64,000 nucleotides of DNA from Microvelia longipes. Its lineage: Eukaryota; Arthropoda; Insecta; Hemiptera; Veliidae. Below, in pieces: positions 33,310 through 45,263 of this stretch. The stretch lies in the NCBI GenBank assembly GCA_018340805.1, contig JACMZG010001908.1, positions 36,710,800 through 36,774,799 on the forward strand, in the 5' to 3' direction. The position numbers were made by a program, and so were the translations under genes. How positions within the stretch are numbered: position 1 is the first letter of the stretch; each line of letters starts with the position of its first letter. The notes beneath the pieces are model-generated. The model searched no databases. It was not told the DNA's origin and worked only from the letters and a program-made list of their open reading frames with translations.

Positions 33310-34460
33310 AATAAGTACTATTCTCCTCCTTTGGGAAAAAAAAGTGTTTCCTATTATTAGGGTTAAAGCCAAATGTATCCATTTTTTTGAGAGGTATCCT
33401 CTGAATTAATAAAGAGAACCGATCAATTTTGTAACTTTCCTAGGAGCACCCCGAAAATTTATGATGGCGAACAATATTTTTATTGGCTCAAAATCCGTTT
33501 CAGGTCAAAAGAAATTGTTTGTAGCAATAATATTTTTAATAATTTTCGGGGCGCACCCCAAAATTTTTAAGCGGGAAAAAATCATTGGCGCCAAATCGGT
33601 GATTTTTTTCCTAAATTTATAAAAGGGTTTGAGCCCAAAAAAAATACAACAAAACGTATGAAAATAAGGATATAACAATAATTAAATGACGTCAACATCT
33701 GGAGATCAAATCTTGTATGCACTTTAGGATCAAAATTATATTTTTACCCTCGCAATAATTACTTCCCTTGGCTTTGCCTCAGGAGTTATATTCATATATA
33801 TACCTAAGCTTCAGCTCGGGAGTTTTTGGTCTTAAGCTGGCAACCGCTAGTTATGAAGTAAAACTTTACTTTCGCTGCTCAATTTACTCTATAAGAATAT
33901 ATTTTGATAAAAAATAGAACACCCGTATATATCCACCCAACATTACCTAAGCTGTTTACTATGCGTCCCTCCATACTTTACTATTTATTTGCTATTCGCC
34001 CAAACATCATCTTCCTCTAAATAATCTTTATGTAGGCCCATGCTCTGATAAAAAAGTGTTAAATGTGTATTGTATTATCTTCTAACAATGTATACTTAAT
34101 CTAATATTCTCTCTTCATAAGCTTTATCCTCTATTTGCTTGTTTACTTGATAATGTGTTTGCTTTAAGCCTTTTGTAGTAATGTATGCGATACAGGCTTG
34201 AAACATTTATGTCGTTACCTATTATGTGTATTTTCCTATTTTGTAGTTTAAATGTTAATTATCAATTTGACTGTATTTATCTTACTTTTCCGGAGGTGAT
34301 TAAAGTACGTTTCGTGTTTGTGCGGTTGGTTTTCATATAATAAATTTTATAGGGTATATCTGTAGAGTAATAACTTTTGACGAATTTAATCATGAAAATT
34401 ACGCTTATGAGGTTGTCAAATCCAATACCCGTGAGTTTATACATTTTTTTATATTATAAA
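33310..34460. other. AT-rich stretch, nothing recognised
   Basis: 'gcaccccgaaaattt' (33447) and 'ttttcggggcgcacccc' (33543) are weak inverted blocks. No other signal was seen. Confidence 0.35.
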
Positions 34461-34463
34461 AAA

Positions 34464-35112
34464 TTAGGTACCGAGGTACCTCGGAACTTTTCCTCATCTC
34501 ATCGGATTCGCTACACTCATCCTTCTTTTTGACTCACTCACACACGCACCCACATACTGAACTTTTAGACCAAGAGCCCAGGGGTATTTTGTTAATAAAA
34601 AGTGTAATGGCTGGAACCGGTCTTAATTTTTCGTTAATATGTTCCAGAACAGGGATCTGCAATTCTGCCGACTCGTATCGGATGGGTGTCCCAGGCAGAT
34701 CGCACTTTACATGTCAAATTTACCACCGAAGTTAACAAACAGTGTAATGGCTGGAACCGGTCTTAATTTTTCGTAAAAACCTTCCTGAACAAGGATCTGC
34801 AATTCTGCTGACTCGTATCGGATGGGTGTCCCATGCAGAACCTTTGACCCCTGAAGTGCGTTCTGCCTGGGACACCCATCCGATACGAGTCGGTGGAATT
34901 GCAGATCCTTGTTCAGGAAGGTATTTCCGAAAAATTGAGACCGGTTCCAGCCATTACACTTTTTATTAACAAAACACCCCTGGGCTCTTGGACTATTTGT
35001 GAAAGCTACTTAGAATGCCTTAGAAAACCTAAAACAGGTTCATCCCGGTTATATATTTTTTATGCAAACACAATACTTTGCTATATACCTATGGTATGAA
35101 TGAGGAAAAGTA
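34464..35112 (-). repeat. 5S-like SINE family copy split by a foldback
   Basis: The tail end 'ttaggtaccgaggtacctcg' is at 34465-34490. The distal end (cggttatatattttttatgc...cctatggtatgaatgagg) is at 35046-35105. The 34563-35008 foldback replaces the interior. Confidence 0.45.
34563..35008. mobile_element. Foldback element, three copies of one module
   Basis: A module with 'gtgtaatggctggaaccggt', 'ggatctgcaattctg' and 'ctcgtatcggatgggtgtcc' occurs at 34600-34700 and again directly at 34742-34840. It occurs inverted at 34865-34970. The outer arms match as 'aagagcccagggg' (34571) and 'cccctgggctctt' (34976). No coding capacity. Confidence 0.65.
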
Positions 35113-35460
35113 AAAAATAGATAAATGACAATTGTTTGAGAGTTGGCTGACATTGCCACTGATTTAATTACTCGAGAAATGAAGTGTCATTGTATTAATA
35201 TAAACCACTCCGACCTTTTCATGCCGATGAGACTTTTAATTAATACTATTTCTTACATAGTTAGCTGTTTATTGTTTTTTATTGACTCTTTGTAATTTTT
35301 TTTAATATCTGAAACAAAAAATGTTCTAGAGAAATAATTTTTTGAGTCTTGAACAAATTAAAACTATTATCACAGATCTGGTGTAACGTACTTGGAACTA
35401 TTAACATTGTGTAAAAAATATTGTTTGTAGTCTTAAATTATTAATATTATATTCTTATGC

Positions 35461-36623
35461 AGTGTTTCCCAACCTTGGGGTCGCTGGCAATATTGCTGGG
35501 TTGCGAAAAAATGATCAATAAATTACATTATTTTTAAATAAAATTTTAAAAAAATCGGGTACGGGGTACCTTGAGACTTTTTCTAAGTACTTTTGGATAA
35601 TTAGTTTTAAGTTATTATTAGGAGCAAATATAAAATATAAAAGCCAATTTTGAAAATTTTTGAAAAAATTCCTCAAAAGAGCTTAAACTGTTAGTAAAAT
35701 CAAAGTTAAGATTTATCGCATGATCATGTATCGAAATTGAAAAAAAAGTGATTTTTTACACTTTGACATACCTTGACACACGTACACGTTATGCGCTTCT
35801 GTGTCCAATCCCATGGCGGTCCCAAAATGAAACTTTCGCATAATTTTTCCATTTTTTATTATTTTTCGAAATTTTTGCTGACATTATTGCGGGTTTATGG
35901 CGTCAGAAAAAAATATTATAAGAATAGCTCAGCTACAGCGGTAGACCGATTTTTGTACAAAATTCCATCTCTTAAGCATAAATACACTAATAACAGTCAA
36001 ACATACAGACAGACAACTTTGAGAAAACCGTTAAGGAGGCCTTAAAAACGTCTGAAACGGATAATTCCGGTTTCGGATTTTTTTTGCACACACAATACTT
36101 TTCCTATATACCTACAGTATAAATGAGGAGAAGGAAAATTATATAGGTATACTTTTGAAATGTTGTTTGAAACATATCTATTTTTTGAACTTTGTTTTTT
36201 AATTTAATGATGTAACTTGTTTGTTTGTATAAACATTGAAAAGAACTTAGTACTGTTATTCCCCTTGTAATTTTTATTTAGCGTTAGTCTTTTTAAAATG
36301 CAAGTTCAAGAAAAAGCCTAATAGGGGAGAAAAAAGCATAATACTACAAACATTTCAGCTCGCTAATTTATTATTCGTTATGTGCTCTAACAAAATAAGC
36401 GACTGTGGAGCAATTTCCATTATATTTAATGCAATAAGGAATAATTTACTATTCTTGTGATACAGTATATTATATTATTTTAGGACTTGTTTTATTTATT
36501 AATTTGTACAGAATCTAGCAAAATACTAAACCCGGAAAACTTGCTATTGATATTTAAAGTATAAGAATCGGGTAATAATTATGAAATGTTTTTCGCGCCG
36601 GATCATAAAGGTTAAGAAACACT
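35461..36623. mobile_element. hAT-like non-autonomous element (nested)
   Basis: The left end is AGTGTTTCCCAACCTTGGGG. The right end in reverse complement is AGTGTTTCTTAACCTTTATG, typical of hAT ends. No 8-bp target duplication could be matched. A 5S-like SINE copy (35545-36135) lies inside. Confidence 0.4.
35545..36135 (-). repeat. 5S-like SINE family copy, 5S segment missing
   Basis: Starts 'aaaaaaatcgggtacggggt' and ends 'cctatatacctacagtataa'. It includes 'gacacacgtacacgttatgc'/'ccaatcccatggcggtccca', a block that recurs alone at 44890 and 45618. Confidence 0.5.
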
Positions 36624-36837
36624 ATTAATATGATCAATCATAACATGACTAACTCTTCTGAAATATTATTATTATTATAGTAATTCTTGTTCTCAAAAAC
36701 TCTTAAAAAGTATTAAATAAATAAATAAATCTTTATTTATTTATTTAATACTTTTTAAGAGTTTTTGAGAACAAGAATTACTATAATAATAATAATATTT
36801 CAGAAGAGTTAGTCATGTTATGATTGATCATATTAAT
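36624..36837. repeat. Perfect 106-bp-arm palindrome
   Basis: 36624-36729 and 36732-36837 are exactly complementary around a 2-nt spacer (TC). The centre is (AAAT)n/(TTTA)n. It abuts the right end of the hAT-like element. Confidence 0.9.
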
Positions 36838-36839
36838 TA

Positions 36840-37900
36840 TGTTTATAAGTTACTTCAGCATTATAAGTTATTTCACTAAGTTTCTGAGTAATCTGTAATT
36901 AATAATACATTAATAATTATTATGCCGATGTATTTTTATCTATTCGCTGAAGTGTAATTTTAACTATCAATAATTTCCTATCACTCAATTACTAGTAAGC
37001 ATTATTGGAACTGCATATTGGAGAGACTCCAGATAATTTACTAGTGCATATGTTGGAACATTTCCAAATCGGTCACAGCTGTTATCCTAGTGAAATACAT
37101 TAAATAAATCTCTTTTTATTATTCCTCTTTACAATAACTATATTTTTTTTTTTTTCTATTGTTTTAATTATTATTATTAATTATGCTATTATTTTTAATT
37201 ATTCTTTAAATTATTATTTTTATTGTTATGTTTAATTATTATTATGTTTAGTTTTTGCACTTATTATTCTTAAGTTTGCTTTACTGTTAGTTACTTTGTA
37301 CGTGAAGTTTGTATATCCGCAGTTTTATTTTAACCTCAGCAAATGTCTTTCGATGATATTTTAATTTATATTCTTTCCAATTCAACGATGTTTCTTATTT
37401 GTTTTGTCTAGTTTAGTTTTTATGTTCTTTTCTTTTCTTAGTTAATTGTTTTATCTTTATTTGCCAGTTGGCAATAAAAGTCTTAGAAGGCATTAAACTA
37501 TAACTTGTTGATATCTTTCTCCCTCTGTATTGTAGTTGAAGTCTTAAAAATAGAAACCATAATGGAATGGGGGTGAGGAAGGAAATAGCCAAGAGCTTCA
37601 AGTGTTCAAAGCTTAGTTAGATACTAAGAATATAAAACATGGTACTATTAACCCATAACTACTTACCTCTTCCCCTACTTTCTCTTATCGTGCACTCATC
37701 ATTAAGGATATCCACTAAATTTCCTTCAAATTTTTTAAATGAACGGTTTTGTGAAAAGATTTGTAATAATTATCTGTAATTATTTTGGGTTAGCTGTACC
37801 CTAAGTTAAGTTTGATCGGCTTGATTTAAAGTGTGAGGTGTTTCTTAAAGTGAGGGGCTATCCAATTTTTTTTTGGTTTCTCAATAAATAAATATAAATC
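36840..37900. other. AT-rich stretch, nothing recognised
   Basis: A TTA-rich low-complexity patch lies at 37140-37260. No gene signal was seen. Confidence 0.4.
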
Positions 37901-37904
37901 AAGT

Positions 37905-38165
37905 TCAGGGTACCTTGGAACTTCTCCTCGGCATTTTTTGCTGAGTCATTAATGACTTAATGACGTCTTAAACTTACGAAAAGAAATTTATTTTCGTACC
38001 AACTTTTAACTGTAGAATAAACATACTGTTAGCTTTTGATATTTTTAATAACAGACACACACACACACACAAAGACAACTTGGTAAAAAATACTCAGGAT
38101 GTCTAAAACACCTGAAACTAATAACTGATTTGAAATCAATTTCGGATTTTTCAAGCAACACATTT
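37905..38165 (-). repeat. 5S-like SINE family fragment (minus)
   Basis: 'cagggtaccttggaacttct', 'gacttaatgacgtc', an (AC)n run at 38054-38070 and 'tttcggatttttc' appear in family order. It is strongly degraded. Confidence 0.4.
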
Positions 38166-38169
38166 CTTA

Positions 38170-39750
38170 TTAATTTTATTTATTTATTTTGTTAATATAT
38201 TTTATCATTTATCTGCTTTAATTCTTTATCTCATAAAATACTAATTTTTAAATTATTTGCAATTTTTCCCACTTTCTTGTGATAATAAATTTTAAGATGA
38301 TAAACACTTTCAGCTTTATCTTGATTTGTAAAGGAATATGAGTTCAATGATTCTTTATATTTAAGCTATCAAAAAAGAAGTTAATAAAGTATAGATTTTA
38401 TTGAGAAAATGCTCAAATGTTTCTCGAGCGTCGAATACGCCTAGCTGATGTGGTTCTGGTGCATTTTGGTTTAAATTTAACCCTAATGCTAGACTACACA
38501 ATAATTTTTTTTCATATACCTGCCAGTTTTAGTTTGCTGAGGCATCTACGGTCAATGTAATGTTTCGGCATTTCAATATAAAATGGTTTATCCTATTAAG
38601 TATAATAAATAATGAAAGAAAAGTTCTGAAGTGAGCGAACCAATCTGATGATGTATTTGTGCTTGCATTTTAAATGTAGCTATCTAATGATCAAACCTTA
38701 CATTCTCCGCTCCACTCGACATCATTTCAAACGATGAGTTGTGCTTCCTGATTTGTAGCGAAAAATTGTACTTAGAAATCTGCTAGTGGTCGTAATTTAC
38801 TTTTCCATAGAGCGACTACTGATATTTTATTCTAAAACTTCAGTGCTCGACAATTTTACACTGTAACCAGATCTTTTGTCGTAATTAAAAGCTGCTTTAT
38901 TCAGATTGCTCCTTGTTCTTAAATGACTGTCGTAAGTGTTTACATTTAAATCGGAAATTTCCCTTATCAAATGTTTAGCAGCTCTTAAAGTAGAGGCTCT
39001 GATCCGTTGAGTTTCCCTTTACGCAAACGCAACTCGCTTTTCAGGTTTCATCTCAATGTTATGCTGCTGTTATGTCTTTTTTTATTTTCAAAACTCTTAT
39101 CAGAGTGGTTTTTTAAAAGTATTTTATAGCTATAAACCTTCTGCATGAAAATGTATGTTTTTATGCAAAGTTTCATGATGATCGGTCCAACGGTATCATA
39201 GGTATTAAGTGACAATCAATTTATAAAGGTATTAAGTGACAATTCATTTTTATACTAAACATTATGTCTCATTATTTCTTTATACTTTTTCTTCTGTTAA
39301 TTTGAAAATACTTGTTTGTCCTTTCCCCAAACTTGTCACAGTTCTCGTGCGTCATAACTATCTTTTAATTTGAAAACATTTTTTTTCTTTCGACAAAACA
39401 TGCCTTTTAACTTCGTAATAACATATTTTCTTCTTCTTTCCTTCTTGACACGCAAAATTACTTGGCTATAGGCTTTTTCTTGCATCCTGATTTAATCTAA
39501 TTTATGTAATAAAGTATATTTTTTCTTTGAATATAACTTTGTTAGAGCTCCTATTCAGCCCCTAAATGATAAGGGTTACTCAGATTAAACATTTTTTATA
39601 ACAATATTTATCTTTTGATGTTGTATGTTGCCCTTCAATTTTTATTTTTATGTATTTTCCTTTTGGTTTTTATAAAATAATTTTCTTTTTAAAGGAGCTC
39701 TTTTGAGTACCTTTAAAATCAGGGTGCGGAACACTTTTAATAGGAGACCA
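38170..39750. other. AT-rich stretch, nothing recognised
   Basis: A short direct repeat 'ggtattaagtgacaat' (39201 and 39229). No other feature was supported. Confidence 0.4.
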
Positions 39751-39756
39751 TATGAT

Positions 39757-39801
39757 GCTTATTATTATTATTATTATTATTATTAATATTATAATAATTT
39801 T
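39757..39801. repeat. (TTA)n microsatellite
   Basis: About 45 bp of TTA/ATA repeat. Confidence 0.85.
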
Positions 39802-39892
39802 CAATGCACTTCTCACTTTAAAACCCACCTCAAGCGTTCAGAATAGTAACCATGTTAAAATTTCGAAAAAATCCTTAATAAATATAAAATAT

Positions 39893-39990
39893 GAAAATCG
39901 GGAACAGGGTATCGAAAATTTTTTCATTACGTCGGATTTGCTACGCTCATCCTCACTACTTAGGAATCGCTTCGTTTCTCTTCAAATGTT
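39893..39990 (-). repeat. 5S-like SINE family tail (minus)
   Basis: 'aaaatcgggaacagggtatcg' equivalent, then 'cgtcggatttgctacgctca' and 'ggaatcgcttcgtttctctt'. Confidence 0.5.
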
Positions 39991-40113
39991 TTCAAATATC
40001 CGAAACGGAGATATCACTTACAATATCAATTTTAAGTGTTTTTCTAATCCACCTATGTGTGTGTGTCGGTCATCGTATCTCTCAGTGTATTTATGATAAA
40101 GAGTTAAAACTTA

Positions 40114-40580
40114 ACACAATATAATTGTGCGAGAGACACCAAGGAAATGTAACAAGCAAAATGCAATGCTACATTTGGGAACTGTTCTATCATTCGACAT
40201 TCGTCATACTTGATGGCTCGACATAATGTCATGTCCCACTCTGTTTCGCTACGCCCAACTCATCAGGGCGCCGACATAGCCTGAACTCACTCTGACCTTC
40301 AATCAATATGTTTTGCTTGCCATGCATAATGGCGGTAAGAGAGCACCGCTCGTCTCTGGTAAGTACTTCACATTATATTCTTCGGAATTGATTGAAGGTC
40401 AGAGTGAGTTCAGGCTCTGGCGGCGCCCTGATGAGTTGGACGTAGCGAAACAGAGTGGGACATGACATTATGTCGAGCCATCAAGTATGACGAATGTCGA
40501 ATGATGGAACAGTTCCCAGATGTAGCATTGCATTTTGCTTGTTACATTTCCTTGGTGTCTCTCGCACAATTATATTGTGT
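40114..40580. mobile_element. Compact inverted-repeat element, family B
   Basis: Near-symmetric 467 bp. Both ends read ACACAATATAATTGTGCGAG, and the arms share 'gagacaccaaggaaatgtaa', 'gaatgtcgaatgat'-type, 'catgacattatgtcga' and 'tgaactcactctgaccttca' blocks. The arms are about 200 bp around a short centre with 'gcataatggcggtaagagag'. No ORF and no clear target duplication. This is the best-preserved of three copies. Confidence 0.65.
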
Positions 40581-40859
40581 CATTTATTCATGATTTGCAA
40601 AACTCGGTAGTATCAAAATGATATAGTTAAAACTTAACTAATAAAAAATAAATCTTTAGGTCTAGTTGTGCTGTCCGGAAAATATAATTAATGTAATAAT
40701 TTTTTATGACCTCATTGACCGAAAATATTGACTTAGTTTGAATCAAATTCAATAAGTTTAAGATTTGGCACTCAGGTACAAGACCAATATATGTGCTAAG
40801 ATTTATTTTAATAGCAGCATTAGTCCGATTTTTATACACGACTTGAATTGACTTAAATT

Positions 40860-41062
40860 TTGGTCAAGTTATATGAGTTGAAATTTGGTTACAAGTATAT
40901 CTCTTTATGCAATAAATAAGTATTTTAAGTTTCGTTTAAATAAGGGAAGTGTACCTACAGGTTTTTTTAGATCATAAAAGTTAAACAGCATCGAGGCACC
41001 CACCCAGGGCCTGGTTGGGTGACCGTTGGGAATAAAACAAATGTATTTACTGTCTGAGATCC
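40860..41062 (+). repeat. 5S-like SINE family fragment (plus)
   Basis: 'gttgaaatttggttacaagt' body, then the 5S-like 'gatcataaaagttaaacagc'...'cctggttgggtgaccgttgg'. The tail is lost after 'atgtatttactgtctgag'. Confidence 0.55.
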
Positions 41063-41826
41063 ACTGTCTTGTCCTCCCTGCTTCGGACTCTTCCTTACAA
41101 TTCGCCAAATTTATACTACAGCATGTCAGACTCGCTTCGCTCGCCCTCAGATTGTAAATGCTTCCGTTTCATTCTCAGCGGTCACCCATATAGCACTGAC
41201 CACGCTCATTGCTGCTTAACTTTTATGATCCAACTAAAATCATGGATATACTTGTTGTATTGAAACGGAACATAGTGTATATATGGTACAAGTAGTATAA
41301 ATATGGTACAAGTGTACACTTGTACCAAATTTAACCTTAATTGAATCACTTTATGATTTTTCACATCTTTTTCAAAAACGTACACAAGTCATTTGATAAA
41401 AATTGAACTAATGCTAATAATGTGATGAAACATAGCACGTATATTAGTCTTATACATGGCCACATGCGTGTTAAGTTTCAATCGGATCCCATCATTTTTT
41501 CCCGTTTTATGATTTTTCTAAATTTTCGCAGAGTCATAATGACGGGTTAATGACGTCATCAAAATATTTTCTGAATAGCACAACTATGGAGGTAGACTAA
41601 TTTTTTAACAAAATTTTTATCAACTTCTAGCTAAATACACTAGAAGCTACAATGATAACAAACACACTCACAGAAAGACAGACAACTTTGTGAAAACCGC
41701 TCAGGAAACGAATGATTCCGGTTTCATCTCGGTTTCGGATTTTTTCACAACACAAGACTTTTCCTATATACCTACGGTATAAATAAAAAAAAGGTAAAAA
41801 TATTTATCCGGATAGCACAACTAGGG

Positions 41827-42573
41827 GCTACTGTGTTCCAAGCAGAGGTATATGCTATCTTGATGGTTGCGACCCTTCCAGTTGTGCGAGAAGGTAATGA
41901 GAATTCCATTATAATCTGCATTGATAGTCAGGCTGCAATTAAAGCCCTTACCTCCAATCCTAGTAGCTCCTCTGCCCTTGTTCAAGAATGTAGAGCTCAC
42001 TTGTCTCTCTTGGCAGAGAGCAAAACTGTTGAACTTAAGTGGGTACCAGGCCATATGGGTGTCGTGGGTAATGAGGAAGCAGATAAACTTGCTAGACTGG
42101 GAGCAGAAACCCCATTCATTGGACCAGAACCTGTCCTTCCCCTCTCAGCAACACATGCTAAAACACTCTTGGATAGCTGGCTAATGAACACCCTAAAACT
42201 TAACTGGCATGCCTTTGCTGGTGGTAGACAAGCAAAAATGTTCATTACTGGGCCAATTGTAAAAAATACAAATTTTCTAATTAACCTCAGCAAGCCTTGC
42301 CTTAGGAACCTAGTTAGTGTTCTGACCGGTCACTGTAGATTAAATAAACATCTTAATACTTTAGGCATAATCTCAGAGGCTAGCTGCCCCATGTGTGGGC
42401 ATTATGAGGAGACAGCCTTTCACTTGCTTGCAGAGTGTGAGGCCTATACATCTCTTCGTACCCGCATATTTGGCGTAGGCCTCTTGTATGAAGAGGAGCT
42501 TTCTTCTCTTAGTTGGAGAGATATCCTACAATATATCAACCTTTCCAAGAGGTTCTTGGTAGAGGTGGTGTAG
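41827..42573 (+). pseudogene. LINE ORF2 C terminus: RNase H + Cys/His motif
   Basis: Open from the 5' junction to TAG 42571-42573, 248 codons. RNase H is present minus its first catalytic Asp (the TDGS motif is lost by truncation): FQAEVYAI (Glu), CIDSQAA (Asp), then WVPGHMGVVGNEEADKLAR with the last Asp. A C-terminal C-x2-C-x8-H-x4-C (CPMCGHYEETAFHLLAEC) follows. The layout of RT, RNase H and Cys/His end fits I/R1/LOA/Jockey-group LINEs. The reading frame is undamaged after the truncation point, so the insertion is young. Confidence 0.8.
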
Positions 42574-42661
42574 GCTAAGGAATCGGGGCTGGCAAGAAGG
42601 GCCCAACAACGTGGCCTATTTGCCTGGCTTTGCCTCCCCACCCTATTACTACTACTACTAC
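41827..42661 (+). mobile_element. 5'-truncated LINE (RNase H-bearing)
   Basis: Flanked by the duplicated TAGCACAACTAGGG (41813-41826 and 42662-42675), with a (TAC)n tail at 42642-42661. Truncation lies within the RNase H domain, as expected for incomplete target-primed reverse transcription. It is unrelated in sequence to the 17-kb LINE. Confidence 0.85.
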
Positions 42662-42844
42662 TAGCACAACTAGGGATAAAAATCGGTTTGTGTAAAAAGC
42701 ATTAATTTTCATCTCTCTAGCATTAATACACATGCTTATACATTCACATACACACATCCAGACCTTCATCTTTGTAAAAACCACTCAGGAGGTTTTAACG
42801 GTTGAAACGGATCATTAAGGTAAAATCCTGGTTTTAGATTATTA

Positions 42845-44888
42845 GGACAAAATGTGGAAAAGTAAAAATGGTTGGAATTCTTTATAGTTTTAAGTGTTAT
42901 AAGTCAAATCTCGACGTCGAAATTTTAAAAAAGCAGGCCAAAGGGCGGCTTGTGTTCTTCCGTGATTTTTTAATTGAGAAATAGAGATGACTAGTTCTAT
43001 ATATTTCTACTATTTCAAAATAATATTAGCTCCCTATGCTTAAATTAGTTTGATCTTATGTCAATTATAATGTCTAATTAGCTTCTTTATTTGTTTGTTT
43101 TAGGTATGCATTATGAACTTCTTTTTTGTAAGTTTTTACATTTTTGTTTTTTCTTTCATAGACATGATTTAATCTCTTTTTAATCATAATTTTATTGGAA
43201 TACTATTTATATTTTGCAAATGAAGTTCATAGCTTGATGTACAATCTAAATATATTGTATGGGCTTCTAAATCCTTTTAAATGATAATTAATTGATTTAT
43301 AGTTTATTATATAACGTTTACGACCTAATGTAACAACTACTCAATGCCGCGTAACCTTTCATAAAACTTTAATCCTTGAATGGCGCGACCTAGTTCAACA
43401 ATCATTTTACTTTTTATGTTGTGCTTAAGTTTTAGTTAATTGATTTTAAATATAGTGTTTATTCTCAAAATTCGTTATTAGTTTCAATTATTTACTGATG
43501 TAAACATATTTAATGTTTAAGTAATAAATGATGAAGCAAATAATACATTATAAACTTAGCAAATAATAATAGTAAATACATTAATAAAATTGTTTTATAA
43601 ATCTAATAAATAAATTTTTTTATCGTGTATAATTTCATGTTGACTCTAACAAGAACAGTATCGATCGAGATATTAAACATATTTCATGTTCTATAATCCC
43701 ATGTGTTGCAACATGGTCCAGTTTTGTGTGTGATATGTTAGACAAATGTGTTACATGTAACGTATAACTTTCTATATTTAACTGTCTGAAGTGTTAAAGT
43801 TTTATATTGTATTGTATATTGGTCAAACCACGAGTAGTATTAAGTTTAAAAGTTAAGAACATTAGATTTTTAAGGGAACATAATTTCAAACGTTTTAAAT
43901 ACTTTAGTTGTTATTAAAGATTTTGCTTAGTATCATATCTATTGTTTGACCTATAAAACACTTATTAGACTTCCTGTGGTATTAGAGATGTGTAGAGCTT
44001 AGAGGAGTAGAGCTGTTGGGTTTAGTGTAGCCAGACCCTTCTACATCATAGTTGTAAATAATATGCATCATACTTTATAGTGTATGCTGCAGACATGCCG
44101 TTTATATCGGACATGCAGTATAGTGTGTCTTTGGCTATGCTCTATATTTTTAACTTGTATATATCGTCTTCTTACTATTTTTGACCTAATGGTGGTAATT
44201 AATTAATGTTAATTATATAAGATATCTTATTGAATGTTTTATTATATTTTTAATGAAATGCTTTTAAAAACCGAATGCTGATTTTATTTATTTTTTAATT
44301 CTGCAAGTTTAGACCACGTTTCAATGTATAGCTATATTTTTTTCCGTAGGTCTTAAATATCTATTTAAGTAAATAAATAAATTTAAATAGAATATAACTA
44401 CATAGTTTTCGAACATTTTGATTATGAGAAAAGGAGAGGTTCATTTCAAATCAAACCAACGCAGTCAAAGACCCGTAATATCTCAAATTTTAATAAAATT
44501 TGGCTGACAGATAGACACCATAGATAGAAAAATAAAGATATTTTAGGCTATTTGGTGCGGTCACATTACCGAAGTGGCATGCATGTTTTTGTGCCCCAAA
44601 TACTTTTTTTTATTCTTCTTTGACTACAAAAATTGCTGTATCTAGTTTCTAAGTTGTATCTAAGTTCTGATTGGGGTAAATTGTTTATCTTGGTGGCATT
44701 TGAAAGCCTAAACTTGCTTTCAAATGTATTCTTAATACTTTGAGATAATTAGTAATAATAGCATATTTTTAATGCATGTTAATATCTCAAAAAGGCAATT
44801 TATTAAAATGCTTAGTAACATGTTTATTGAGCTAAAACTGTTAAGTTATATGTTAAAAATTTAAGTAAAATATCCACAAAGTTTTATT
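42845..44888. other. AT-rich stretch, nothing recognised
   Basis: About 2 kb with no supported gene or repeat end. A small inverted block 'atgctgcagacatgcc'/'ggacatgcagtat' lies at 44085-44120. Confidence 0.4.
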
Positions 44889-44889
44889 A

Positions 44890-44985
44890 ATGGGCCGCCC
44901 TGGGATTGGACACACTAGCGCATAACGTGTGTAAAAGTGACGTGCTAAGTAAGTCAAAGTGTAAAAAAGACACTTTACTTAAGTT
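44890..44985 (-). repeat. Fragment of the 35760-35830 repeat block
   Basis: 'gggccgccctgggattggac'...'gcgcataacgtgtgtaaaag' is the inverse of the block at 35762-35830. Confidence 0.45.
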
Positions 44986-45070
44986 TGCTAATAATAATAG
45001 TGTCATAATCTAAACTATTTTAATAATAACAACACCAACAACGTCTTTCCACTAAATTTAAACTTTATTG

Positions 45071-45110
45071 TGCAGAGCCGGCTTTCGGCAATAATGCCAT
45101 CTACAGTGCC
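45071..45110 (-). ncRNA. Hammerhead-ribozyme-like motif (mutated core)
   Basis: On the minus strand: GGCA, CTGTAGA (consensus CTGANGA, so one core base is changed), T, helix II GGCA/TGCC, GAAA, a 3-bp helix III AGC/GCT with loop CG, C as the cleavage base, then TGC pairing with GCA in helix I. It lies downstream of the GIY-YIG-like frame, where Penelope-like elements are known to carry hammerheads. The core change probably inactivates it. Confidence 0.4.
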
Positions 45111-45263
45111 TAAACAAGTAATAACAAAACTTAGCAAATAATAATAACATCAAGTAGATAAATAAAAAAGCAAATAAATAAGTTAAGTCTAAAAAAGTTA
45201 AAACACAATAAAAAAGTTAAATAAATAAAAACAGTATATACATTAGAAAAACAATAAAAAAGA

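Larger units (their letters stand above)
41117..42840 (-). repeat. 5S-like SINE family copy carrying a LINE insertion
   Basis: The family order runs from 'cagactcgcttcgctcgccc', through the reversed 5S-like segment (41185-41225), 'gtgtacacttgtacc' and 'gttaatgacgtcatc', to 'ggtttcggattttttc' (41734) and 'cctatatacctacggtataa'. The sequence after 42676 again resembles this family's distal part. A LINE fragment (41827-42661) interrupts it. Confidence 0.55.

Noticed and set aside
35461..36623. Confirmed hAT insertion
   Set aside because: The ends look right, but no 8-bp target duplication could be matched, so it is kept only as hAT-like.
41833..42573. A cellular RNase H gene
   Set aside because: The frame starts at a retrotransposition junction, has a target duplication and a microsatellite tail, and ends with a LINE-type Cys/His motif.
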